Below are positions 24,148 through 32,694 of a stretch of 40,653 nt of DNA, piece after piece. A program made the translations under genes and the position numbers. Source of the stretch: Lachnospiraceae bacterium (lineage in GTDB: Bacteria > Bacillota > Clostridia > Lachnospirales > Lachnospiraceae); NCBI GenBank assembly GCA_024403235.1, contig JAKSSF010000019.1:1-40653 (forward strand), written 5' to 3'. How positions within the stretch are numbered: position 1 is the stretch's first letter; the number at the start of each line of letters is the position of its first letter. The notes beneath the pieces are model-generated. The model did not search any database. It had not been told where the DNA came from and saw nothing but the letters and a program-made list of their open reading frames with translations.

Positions 24148-24412
24148 CTCTAAAATAAAAAATCCCATGGCAATCAAGCCATGGGACGATTATTCACCGC
24201 GGTACCACCCATTTTCAAATAGGAACTCAATCCTATTCGCACTTTAGACATATCTGCTATGCCTGCATCCACTTAATCATACTGTTTTCGTGGAAGGCTC
24301 CAATGTTGAAATTCATACATGTACTAAGGTATTACGCTTTCAGCCAGTGACGCAACTCTCTGAGACAATCCTACATCTACTACTTACGCATCTTCAAAGC
24401 CTGTCCAATTTG
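24148..24412 (-). promoter_or_regulatory. T-box riboswitch leader of pheST, phenylalanine-specific
   Basis: Reads uncharged tRNA-Phe and prevents termination. The T-box sequence GGGTGGTACCGCGG is at 24197-24210 (minus strand), with the tRNA-acceptor pairing bulge. The terminator stem TCCCATGGC-AATCAA-GCCATGGGA (24163-24186) is followed on the minus strand by a T-run. Stem I shows AGAGAG near 24355-24361, an apical GCTGAAAGCG, and a specifier loop GAATTTCAACATT in which TTC (24308-24310) is the Phe codon. The specifier agrees with the downstream genes. Confidence 0.96.
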
Positions 24413-24417
24413 AATTC

Positions 24418-24447
24418 ATTCTACAATACTCTTCCCACAAATGTCAA
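24418..24447 (-). promoter_or_regulatory. Sigma-A promoter of the pheST T-box transcript
   Basis: Minus strand: perfect TTGACA (24442-24447), an 18-base spacer, and TAGAAT (24418-24423). It starts transcription a few bases before Stem I of the T-box. Confidence 0.85.
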
Positions 24448-24469
24448 CAAAAGAGTAGTATTTCTACAT

Positions 24470-24496
24470 AATAAAAGCACCCCAAAGGGATGCTTT
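24470..24496 (-). terminator. Intrinsic terminator after the interrupted small ORF
   Basis: AAAGCATCCC-TTT-GGGGTGCTTT on the minus strand (one G-U pair), followed by TATTATG after four T; 21 bases past the final stop of the interrupted ORF and just upstream of the pheST promoter. Confidence 0.75.
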
Positions 24497-24516
24497 CATT
24501 TTGAAGTATATTGTTT

Positions 24517-24771
24517 TTACTTGGAGAAAGAAAAATTCCATAAACCTTTTTTACTTCCCCAGTTTTGTAATTCCTCTACATTGTGGAATTCTCCGGGGTT
24601 TTCCTCACTGCAAATAAAATAACGAATCAGGCGATTCCAAAAACTTATATTCTGTGTCTCTATACCGATTTCTTCAATATACTATCTTAAGTTTTTACCA
24701 TGGACTTTTTGCATTACATCAGAAATGTAAGCGCCATGCTCTTGGTTTGTTATATACTCATAAGGATCCAT
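24517..24771 (-). pseudogene. Small ORF interrupted by one in-frame TAG (29 + 54 codons)
   Basis: The frame opens with AGGAGA then ATG at 24771 and reads MDPYEYITNQEHGAYISDVM, then QKVHGKNLR, a TAG at 24682-24684, and continues YIEEIGIETQNISFWNRLIR, YFICSEENPGEFHNVEELQN, WGSKKGLWNFSFSK to TAA. The part after the stop looks as protein-like as the part before, and the whole 84 residues form one plausible helical protein. It has its own terminator and a possible TATAAT (24820-24825). A recent nonsense mutation is the simplest explanation; sequencing error or read-through are alternatives. Family not recognised. Confidence 0.65.
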
Positions 24772-24942
24772 AAGCTTCTCTCCTTTCGGTTTTATAGCTC
24801 ACTTTTCGCTTCGTCTAACATTATATCCCTATGAAAAATGTTTTGAATGTAAAAATATAACAAACTTTCCAGAAAATGGAGATATTTTCTATACATATCC
24901 CCAAAATTTTTAAGGATACAAGTCCATTTTCACTGACCTGCG

Positions 24943-27900
24943 TTAATGCTTTACTGCAAAAAAACTAGTTAAAATTGATTTTATGTAGTTGTATCTTCTA
25001 GCATATGAATTTTCTACACGAATTAGTTGCAGATTATGTTCTCTACAAATCTTATTTTTTTGTGCATCTCTTCTGCGAACCACTTCATCCTCCAAATGCT
25101 CTTTTCCATCCAACTCAATAGCCAATACGGGTATTTCTCTGTTGTTATATTTTTCATACACCACAAAATCAAATCGTCCGGTATAAAACAAACCATCATA
25201 ATCCAAATTGTCCTGAAACACTTGAGATATGGCTACTTCTTTATGAATTACATATTTTGATTGTGTCAACCAGATATTTTCCAGTGCGTGAGTTAAACTC
25301 ATTAAAAAAGCAGTCTCTGTTTCCGTGCTAAAAGGCTTAACCCCTAATGCTCTGGAATTGGTTTCTTTAGGTGTTACAACTGTTTTCCCTTCTCCTTTGA
25401 CATATTGTAGTAATTCATATAAATCATCTTCTTTACTGCTTTGAGAGTGCAATCTCTCTACATTTTGTGAATCTGCTAAGACAATTAGCTGACTTTTCGC
25501 TCGTGAAGTTGCAACATTAATTAGTTCTCTATTTGATTTTAGCCATTCATATGTACCAGTTTGCGTATTTTCTCCTATTGCTGTAGAAAAAAGAATGACA
25601 TCTTTTTCATCCCCTTGAAAAGAGTGGACAGTTCCACAAATAACATCATCTATTTTTTCTGCCTGAAGCGCACTGTTTATCATATTCTTCTGATTTACAA
25701 AGGGAGTAATAATCCCGATATTTTTATCTCTGTTAGCACGAACATACGCTACAATACGTTCCACCTCTGAATAGGATGTATTTTTTGTATGCTGCTCCTT
25801 ATTATCTACCTCAACATAAACCAGCGGTTCTTTAGTATCTGCATTCGCCATGATATTTAATTGAGAATTATAATATTTCTTGTTATTAAAGCTAATAATC
25901 CTTGGGTCACAACGGTAGTGATTATGTAACAATATTTCATCACTAACAGAATCAGAGGCAAGATACACTTTATAAATGGAATTCGTTCTATAATTGTATT
26001 CCTCTGAAATCTTGTATTCTTTCATCAATCGGCGATTGGTAAATTCATCTAATAGTATAACTGGATTCAGCTGCTGCGGGTCTCCAACCAACATTAGATT
26101 TTCTCCTCGAATAATGGGTACTAATGACATAGCTGTATTACATTGACTTGCTTCATCCAAAATAACCATATCAAATAAGGTTTTCGGTTCCCCGATTCTA
26201 TGGGCAGAAATGCAAGTTGTGATTATGACCGGAAAAACCCTCTGTAATTTTTTAATATTTTCTGAATTCTGTATATATTTGTTCAATTCCTGGCAAGCTT
26301 CATTCAAATCGTCATGGTATAGTATTTCTCGAAAGTCTGCGTATTTTTCCTCCTTCAAGCGTTTGATGTACTTTGCAGAAACATAATACAAATACTGTAA
26401 AAATTCTTCCTCATTTCTATCCAGTAATGCTAATGCATCTGATTCTTTAACTTCCGGTTTTGCTTCTAGAGCATCATTAATCTGCTGAAGCTGCCTGCCT
26501 TGTAAATCAAGTTCAAATGGAAAAAGAGCAGGAGATGTCGCGTTTCCATCTTGAAATTCTATCAATCTATTTATGGTTTCTTTCCGCTCATTTAAATCAA
26601 TATAATCTTCATAGATTTTTAATAGCTCGGTTAATTGTTTCGCTCTTATTTTTCTATCATCTTTGCGCTTATCTAAAGTGCTCTCGAAAATATTGATTGA
26701 CTCTACTACTTGTAAAAGTTCTCGCATATACAAGATAGCGTCTTTCACTTTGTCAATATTTCCCAATCTAAGTACTGGAAATGGAATAGTTTTGTTCCCA
26801 TATTTTAAACTTTTAAGTTTATCAAAAACACCATTAATTGGATGATTATTATAAGACGCAAACAAAACTGTCCTCTCATTAAAAAAAGCAGTTACTATAG
26901 TGTTAATAATAGTATTGGTTTTTCCAGTTCCGGGAGGTCCTTGAATATAGGCTGTTGGATATTGCATTGCTTTGTTGATGGATAGCAACTGATCCAAATT
27001 AATTTTATTATCTACCAAAGCAATAGGATAACTTTTTATTCTCCTAGGTTTCTCTAATAAATCACCAAAGAAAGCTTTGATAGGAAATGTAACAGTTCCT
27101 TCCTCATACATCTCTAAAATTGCTTGATATTCTTTATGCAAATCAACAATAACATCATAACCAAGACCAATTACATAAGGAATATCGTCAACAGAAACAC
27201 GACCTTGTGTATAGCGAATTATTCTATCCTTTATCCGTTCCTGATTCCTTTCAAAATCATTTAATAATTCAAAATCATCTGCATCCAAATATTTTCGTAT
27301 ACTCTCTTTTTTAGTTCCATCAATCATAAACTCTGTGCATATAGTAACTTCTTCTTCAGGATACATGGTTGCCATTTTGACATTCAAATTCAGTTTTCGA
27401 TAGGCAAGCGGATATAATCCATTTTTTGTATGAATACTAAGTACATTGATTGCAAGCTGTTTCATACGAATATTTCCTGTTCTCGCAGGATTCTTCTTTT
27501 TATCTGCACGTATAGAAAAATTGCGAACCAACTCTGAAAATTGTTCTCGACTAAGCTTATATTCCGAATCTATAAAAGAATCTCTATCTAAACGTTTAAT
27601 CAAATCATATTCCGTGAAATAAGGTGTTGCATCCAAACGGTTACATATTTCCAAATATTTGAGTATTTTGAGATTGGCAGTACTATCAAATATAGACCTA
27701 TAACGGTCAGGATTTATGGCAATATCATTAACCAAGTTCTGGTTTATCTCACAATATGTGCCATCTACAATAACAGCTGACTGAATAGAATCTATATATA
27801 TATTAAGTTTTTCTAACTGGTAGATTCCTAAATGCAATCCATCTACAACAAGCATACGTTTTCCAACTATCAAATCTTTAATGCCAATCCAGTAGTTTGT

Positions 27901-27987
27901 TATATCTCCTGATTTGTTACAATATTCAATTTTTAGCCATTTTCCTTCATGGATGGCACAAAAAATTTCTTTACAAACTGAATTCAC
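24943..27987 (-). CDS. WYL-like / superfamily 1 helicase / PD-(D/E)XK (DUF2726-like) fusion
   Basis: 1014 residues. Residues about 10-80 resemble a WYL ligand-binding barrel (IHEGKWLKIEYCNKSGDITN, then a GIYQLEKLNIYIDSI stretch). Residues 100-330 are not recognised. An SF1 helicase of the Upf1/Dna2 type follows: Walker A GPPGTGKT (350-357), Walker B DEASQ (611-615), motif III GDPQQLNPV (635-643), motif V VHSFQGDEKDVI, motif VI INVATSRAKSQL. The C-terminus (about 930-1000) has RFDFVVY, then IPVLAIELDGKEH (D940, E958-x-D960, K962) and LQLIRVENSY, a DUF2726/Vsr-like nuclease. The GTG start lies 15 bases after the recQ stop with a GAGGG site. The layout is like that of many anti-phage or repair helicase-nucleases; function is not known. 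Confidence 0.85.
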   Translation of the reverse strand: MNSVCKEIFCAIHEGKWLKIEYCNKSGDITNYWIGIKDLIVGKRMLVVDGLHLGIYQLEKLNIYIDSIQSAVIVDGTYCEINQNLVNDIAINPDRYRSIFDSTANLKILKYLEICNRLDATPYFTEYDLIKRLDRDSFIDSEYKLSREQFSELVRNFSIRADKKKNPARTGNIRMKQLAINVLSIHTKNGLYPLAYRKLNLNVKMATMYPEEEVTICTEFMIDGTKKESIRKYLDADDFELLNDFERNQERIKDRIIRYTQGRVSVDDIPYVIGLGYDVIVDLHKEYQAILEMYEEGTVTFPIKAFFGDLLEKPRRIKSYPIALVDNKINLDQLLSINKAMQYPTAYIQGPPGTGKTNTIINTIVTAFFNERTVLFASYNNHPINGVFDKLKSLKYGNKTIPFPVLRLGNIDKVKDAILYMRELLQVVESINIFESTLDKRKDDRKIRAKQLTELLKIYEDYIDLNERKETINRLIEFQDGNATSPALFPFELDLQGRQLQQINDALEAKPEVKESDALALLDRNEEEFLQYLYYVSAKYIKRLKEEKYADFREILYHDDLNEACQELNKYIQNSENIKKLQRVFPVIITTCISAHRIGEPKTLFDMVILDEASQCNTAMSLVPIIRGENLMLVGDPQQLNPVILLDEFTNRRLMKEYKISEEYNYRTNSIYKVYLASDSVSDEILLHNHYRCDPRIISFNNKKYYNSQLNIMANADTKEPLVYVEVDNKEQHTKNTSYSEVERIVAYVRANRDKNIGIITPFVNQKNMINSALQAEKIDDVICGTVHSFQGDEKDVILFSTAIGENTQTGTYEWLKSNRELINVATSRAKSQLIVLADSQNVERLHSQSSKEDDLYELLQYVKGEGKTVVTPKETNSRALGVKPFSTETETAFLMSLTHALENIWLTQSKYVIHKEVAISQVFQDNLDYDGLFYTGRFDFVVYEKYNNREIPVLAIELDGKEHLEDEVVRRRDAQKNKICREHNLQLIRVENSYARRYNYIKSILTSFFAVKH

Positions 27988-28002
27988 ACTGGCGCCCTCG
28001 AA

Positions 28003-30411
28003 CTAATTCTTCACAAAATACTCCACTAACATACGCTGGATGTTCTCTGGATAAATTACGAGCGAATACACATATCCGCGCTCGCTCTGCTTTTTAATCA
28101 ATTTAATATTTTGAGTTTCTCCTTTGACAGTAGGGGCTTTGGCATACACTCCTTCTGTCTCTTTTTCATAAATCAAATCATTTTCCATTAATATTTCAAT
28201 TAGCTTGGTATTGGTAACTCTTTTTACTCTATCTTTGTCAGCAATTCGATTCATCTCATCTCTAATATCTGATATATATCTATATTCTAGATATTGAAAT
28301 TGCTCTGCTTCACTTGGCAACAGCGAAAAATCTTCTTTTCCAGCTTTTTTAGGTTTCTTTTTTAATTCTACCGTTTCTACCTGTGCTGCATGTATTCCTT
28401 GCTTTTTATTTTGAAGAAGCTCCGGATAACGATTCACACAATTTTCTATTTCCTCTAAAAACCTTTCGCCATATTTGAAGAATTTATTATCTCCAACTCC
28501 TGACACATCCAGCATTTCAGATTGTGTCATAGGAACCTTTGCCGCCATATCTATTAATGTTTTATCACTAAAAATAATATAAGGGGGCATAGCCTCTTCT
28601 CGAGCGATTTCTAAACGAAGCGCTCGCAAAGCGTCAAATAATTTAAATCCAACAGAGGTAAGCGCTTCTGCTCCTTTTGCAGTTTTTCTGGTTTTGGTTT
28701 TTCTTTCCGACACTTTATCTTCATCCGTGATTTTTACCCAAACTTTGGTATCCGGATTTTTCAGTGCCCCAATATTGCCCATTTTGATTGTCTTAAAATC
28801 TCCAACCAGAAGATACTCTTCTATAATAAGCTGTTCCATAAGGCGATTTAACAGATTCTTATTTATCTTTGCTAGAGCCCCATAGGATTTATATCGGGTT
28901 GCGTCTATTTCTTCCAATCTAGCTGTTTTGGCACCTGCAAGAGTATCCATGATAATCGTTCTTCCATATCTGCCTTTTGCCTCATACACACAATTAATCA
29001 TCTTCTTGGCAGCATCCGTCATATCTATCGTTTCAAATTCTCGCAAACAATTGCCACAATCCTCACATGGTTTTTCAGGGTTTTCCCCAAAATATTTTAA
29101 AATATAATTCCTTAGGCATTCAGTTGTATAGCAATATTTTTCCATCACCTGCAGTCTTTTCGTGTCACGCTCTTTAATTGTTTCTTGATCTGCCGGCTCC
29201 ATATCATTCATTTCCTTATGATCCAATAAAAATCGATTAATAATAAGATCCTGTGGTGAGAATAACAAAATACACTTTGCCTCCACACCATCGCGGCCTG
29301 CTCTTCCAGCTTCCTGATAATAATTCTCCATGCTTTGTGGCATATTATAATGGAGTACAAATCGTACGTTTGATTTATCAATTCCCATTCCAAAAGCATT
29401 GGTCGCCACAACTATACTGGTATAATCAAATACAAAATCATCTTGCATCTTCTTTCGTTCCGATGTTGTCATACCGGCATGATACTTCGCTACAGAAAAT
29501 CCTTGTTTCTTTAATGCATCATACAGATTGTCTACATTTTTTCTGGTGGCGCAATAAATAATACCGCTTTCTCCTTTATGCTCAGATAAATACTGCATCA
29601 CATATTGTTCTTTATTCTTGGGCTTGTCAACTTGAAAAAAGAGATTTTCTCTATCAAAACCTGTAATTAGCATATAGGGTTCATATAATCTCAACGAGCA
29701 TATAATGTCTTCTCGCACGACCTCTGTAGCTGTAGCAGTAAACGCAGAAATAATCGGTCTTTTACGCAGCAAAGAAACAAATTCTACAATTTTCATATAG
29801 CTAGGTCTAAAGTCCTGTCCCCATTGAGAAATGCAATGTGCCTCATCTACTGTAACCATGGAAATGGGTATCGCTTTTGCCAATTCCAGAAAGCTTTCGG
29901 TAATCAATCGCTCTGGTGCCACATATATAATTTTATATTTTTCTTCTCTGGCCTTACGCAAAGTTTCAAAATATGCTTTTTCTGTCAAGGAACTATTCAA
30001 AAAAGCCGCCGGCACTCCTGCCTCATTTAACGCTTTTACCTGGTCTTGCATAAGTGAAATTAAGGGAGAAATAACCAATGTTACTCCTGGGAGAATCATC
30101 GCCGGAATCTGATAGCACAATGATTTTCCAGCGCCGGTAGGCATAACCACAAAAGCATCTTTTCCTGCTAAAATTGCCTCAATAATTTGTTTTTGTCCTT
30201 CTCGAAAAGTAGTATAACCAAATACCGCTTTTAAAGCTTCTTCCGGTGAAGAATAGCTTTTAGCTTTCGTCTCGTGGTTTATATAATTCTTATCGATCTC
30301 TATAACTGACTCCAGAATATTAAAATCATCTTGTTCCTCATATTCTTTTGCCATTTCAAATAAACCAGCCCAAGACGGGTCATCTAAATAGTCACCCTTA
30401 TTATCGTTCAT
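28003..30411 (-). CDS. recQ: RecQ-family ATP-dependent DNA helicase, extended at both ends
   Basis: 802 residues (E. coli RecQ about 610). Residues 1-55 are an acidic extra N-terminus. The core has PTGAGKS (91-97), DEAH (189-192), SAFTATAT (222-229) and the motif VI region YYQEAGRAGRDG. The zinc site is C432, C449, C452, C455, followed by a winged-helix RQC part and an HRDC domain (about 588-665, KLFDALRALRLEIAREEAMP to DVSGVGDNKFFKYGERFLEE). The last 80 residues (VTNTKLIEILMENDLIYEKE, then GYVYSLVIYPENIQRML) form an additional small domain not found in the E. coli enzyme. It unwinds DNA 3' to 5' in repair. It lies 34 bases after a cysteine hydrolase and 15 before the WYL-SF1-nuclease. Confidence 0.93.
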   Translation of the reverse strand: MNDNKGDYLDDPSWAGLFEMAKEYEEQDDFNILESVIEIDKNYINHETKAKSYSSPEEALKAVFGYTTFREGQKQIIEAILAGKDAFVVMPTGAGKSLCYQIPAMILPGVTLVISPLISLMQDQVKALNEAGVPAAFLNSSLTEKAYFETLRKAREEKYKIIYVAPERLITESFLELAKAIPISMVTVDEAHCISQWGQDFRPSYMKIVEFVSLLRKRPIISAFTATATEVVREDIICSLRLYEPYMLITGFDRENLFFQVDKPKNKEQYVMQYLSEHKGESGIIYCATRKNVDNLYDALKKQGFSVAKYHAGMTTSERKKMQDDFVFDYTSIVVATNAFGMGIDKSNVRFVLHYNMPQSMENYYQEAGRAGRDGVEAKCILLFSPQDLIINRFLLDHKEMNDMEPADQETIKERDTKRLQVMEKYCYTTECLRNYILKYFGENPEKPCEDCGNCLREFETIDMTDAAKKMINCVYEAKGRYGRTIIMDTLAGAKTARLEEIDATRYKSYGALAKINKNLLNRLMEQLIIEEYLLVGDFKTIKMGNIGALKNPDTKVWVKITDEDKVSERKTKTRKTAKGAEALTSVGFKLFDALRALRLEIAREEAMPPYIIFSDKTLIDMAAKVPMTQSEMLDVSGVGDNKFFKYGERFLEEIENCVNRYPELLQNKKQGIHAAQVETVELKKKPKKAGKEDFSLLPSEAEQFQYLEYRYISDIRDEMNRIADKDRVKRVTNTKLIEILMENDLIYEKETEGVYAKAPTVKGETQNIKLIKKQSERGYVYSLVIYPENIQRMLVEYFVKN

Positions 30412-30445
30412 TGCTTATTCCTCAAATATTTCTATGGTTTACGTT

Positions 30446-30976
30446 TTATGATATAACCCCAATCTGGCATAATTTCATTGCTTCTAAAGCAGTCTTATGG
30501 CTGTCGGGAGTTACGCAAGCGCAGCAGTTTTCCTCTACCACAATCGGTACCTCTGGCAAGGTAGCTTTTGCCAATAATGCATTGGAGATGACGCAGATAC
30601 CTGTACACAATCCTATAAAACAAATTTCTTCTATACCTTCCGTGTCTGAAAGGTTCTTCAATGCCTCCATCAGCTTAACGGACCCAAATGTAGGCTTGTC
30701 AAACATCTGATAGGATTTTTCTTTCAGAGCAGCCTCCACCAGCTTGTCCAATTGCCATCCTGCTGTGTTTTCGACACAATGCACTACAGGAAGATTTTTT
30801 CCTTCCTGAGTTGCTAAATAATTCTCTTGATGAGTATCTCTAGTCACAAATATTTCCCCATCAAATTCTCGGATTTTCTGAACTACATTTTCCACAATGG
30901 CTACCGCTTCTTTAGTTCCCAAAGCACCATCCACAAAATCCTTTTGCATATCAACAACCACCAAAACTTTTTTCAT
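30446..30976 (-). CDS. Isochorismatase-family cysteine hydrolase
   Basis: 176 residues of the isochorismatase / nicotinamidase fold. The catalytic triad is visible: D9 in VVVDMQKDFVDGALG, K94 in DKPTFGS, and C128 in GLCTGICVISNALLAK with the usual cis-peptide before it. The VTRDTH motif (44-49) supplies metal ligands in nicotinamidases, which makes PncA-type nicotinamide deamidation possible, but the zinc site is only partly recognisable. It is closely followed by recQ; cotranscription is possible. A link to NAD metabolism and the macro-domain gene 8 kb away would be speculative. Confidence 0.88.
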   Translation of the reverse strand: MKKVLVVVDMQKDFVDGALGTKEAVAIVENVVQKIREFDGEIFVTRDTHQENYLATQEGKNLPVVHCVENTAGWQLDKLVEAALKEKSYQMFDKPTFGSVKLMEALKNLSDTEGIEEICFIGLCTGICVISNALLAKATLPEVPIVVEENCCACVTPDSHKTALEAMKLCQIGVIS

Positions 30977-31080
30977 TTTTTATAGCTCTCCCTTCTTACA
31001 TTTCAAAAGCTGTTTTTCTACACTTCTAATCTATACGATCCTATTTTATATCTTTTAGAATTCTCTAATGGACTTCTTTC

Positions 31081-32532
31081 CTATGGGATTTCCTCTACAT
31101 AAATAGAACCATCTCTGCCACTCTCTCCAATGGCAAAGCAGTGTATTTCTCCATCTTCTCCTTTCACAGAAAATCCGGTATTGGGAATGGCTTCAAACAT
31201 TTGAATACCCACTACCAGAGGTACCTCTGTTTCCAATACATCCACCGTTTTGACTGCTGTCTTTTTGAAAGTAACAACGCCTTCACTGTCAACATCTTCA
31301 AATTCCAGGTTATAGAAGGTTAATTCTTCCACCGGCTTTAATGCCTGGAAGAAAACAGTTCTATACACATTTTCTGTCAGATACAGTTCCTTGTAGTTAA
31401 AAATATGATACTTTTCTGCCTCTGCCCAGTCAACATAAAGACCTAAGGGCGCTAATTTTTCATTTCCATCCTGCCGTATAAAATCTACATTTTCATCAGA
31501 AGGGTATGTAGCAATCTCCGGGCATAAGCATCGACAATAGGTTCCACCGTAATTGGAATCAGATGCAGTACCGATGCCTGTACCATAGGCATCTAAAAAT
31601 TCCCCTGTCTTGGTATCAAAATTGATATTATCATAGGAAAAACCATCCATATCCGGTGTTACTGTATTGATAGTTAGAATGCCATTGTCTCTATATAGCA
31701 CATCGATGATGGAATCCATATTAATGGATACTTCATTAAAATGCTCTCCCATGACAAACTCCAATTCTTCTTCCCAGACTTTGGCAGCACCATATTCTCT
31801 GATGGCTTTTTCTTCTGTATCGAAGTAAAAATAGTAAGGTTTATAGGTATGTCCCATCAGCATTCCCTGATTTTCCATATCGGTAGAAGCAAAACCATCA
31901 TAGGCACCTTCCGTCATAATAAAGCCTTTGTCATCGGTCTCAGTAATCACACCTTTTCTGGAAAAAGACGGTTCTGACACCCAGCCATTTTCCACACCCC
32001 ATACATAGGACAGAGAATCGGTTACAAAAAACTCATTCATATACGCATAAGCTCTATCGCCAAAGCTTAAAGTACCATCAATCAATTCCCACTCTTTATC
32101 CTTTGTGTCCTCAATGACACAATAATCCTGTGCAGCCACATACCACAAGGCTCCTTGATAGGTTTGATACTCCGGTTCTGCTTCTTCTCCTATAAAAACA
32201 AATAATTCTTCGTATCCATCTCCATCAAAATCCTGAGCATTTACCATGCGCACTTGAGAAACATCCACTGTCTTCTCTGCTTCTAAAAATCTTCCCATAA
32301 AATTATAGTGTCCCTCTCTGCCCCAACCAGCAGGAAAAAGCACATCATAGCCTTCCAAAGGATCCTCTGTCCATTCTTTTTCCCATTCTTCCAGTAAGGA
32401 ATCCTCTGCGTTTCCTTCCTGTTCTGCGGTTTCTCCTTCAGCCTGAGATACATTCTCTATAGAATCCTTGGAACAACCTATACTCAAAATACAAAATAGC
32501 AGTGTCGCTACTAGTGAAAGCGTTCTTTTCAT
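31081..32532 (-). CDS. Lipoprotein with an FG-GAP-like repeat, function unknown
   Basis: 483 residues. Signal peptide with lipobox LSIGC (C20) after MKRTLSLVATLLFCI. An acidic linker (EGETAEQEGNAEDSLLEEWE) is followed by a beta-rich domain that includes NAQDFDGDGYEELFVFIGEE, a calcium-binding DxDxDG loop of FG-GAP/VCBS type. Expected to be anchored on the outer face of the membrane. It is divergent from the next lipoprotein, with 162 bases between them. No enzymatic motif is seen. Confidence 0.82.
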   Translation of the reverse strand: MKRTLSLVATLLFCILSIGCSKDSIENVSQAEGETAEQEGNAEDSLLEEWEKEWTEDPLEGYDVLFPAGWGREGHYNFMGRFLEAEKTVDVSQVRMVNAQDFDGDGYEELFVFIGEEAEPEYQTYQGALWYVAAQDYCVIEDTKDKEWELIDGTLSFGDRAYAYMNEFFVTDSLSYVWGVENGWVSEPSFSRKGVITETDDKGFIMTEGAYDGFASTDMENQGMLMGHTYKPYYFYFDTEEKAIREYGAAKVWEEELEFVMGEHFNEVSINMDSIIDVLYRDNGILTINTVTPDMDGFSYDNINFDTKTGEFLDAYGTGIGTASDSNYGGTYCRCLCPEIATYPSDENVDFIRQDGNEKLAPLGLYVDWAEAEKYHIFNYKELYLTENVYRTVFFQALKPVEELTFYNLEFEDVDSEGVVTFKKTAVKTVDVLETEVPLVVGIQMFEAIPNTGFSVKGEDGEIHCFAIGESGRDGSIYVEEIP

Positions 32533-32694
32533 CCTTTTCTCCTCTTTGAAATGTATAACAATATTTCACTATTATCCTACCAAAATCACTCAATCTATGC
32601 TACTATCAAAAAACATAGTTTTTCAAAAATTGTAGTTATGCAGTATTTTGCATGCCACAAAGAAAGTTTTTTATGATAATGGAAAGGATACACT

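Noticed and set aside
28003..28097. Possible frameshift joining RecQ and the SF1 fusion into one protein
   Set aside because: RecQ ends with a stop and the next gene has its own GAGGG site and GTG; the 15-base gap is ordinary operon spacing.
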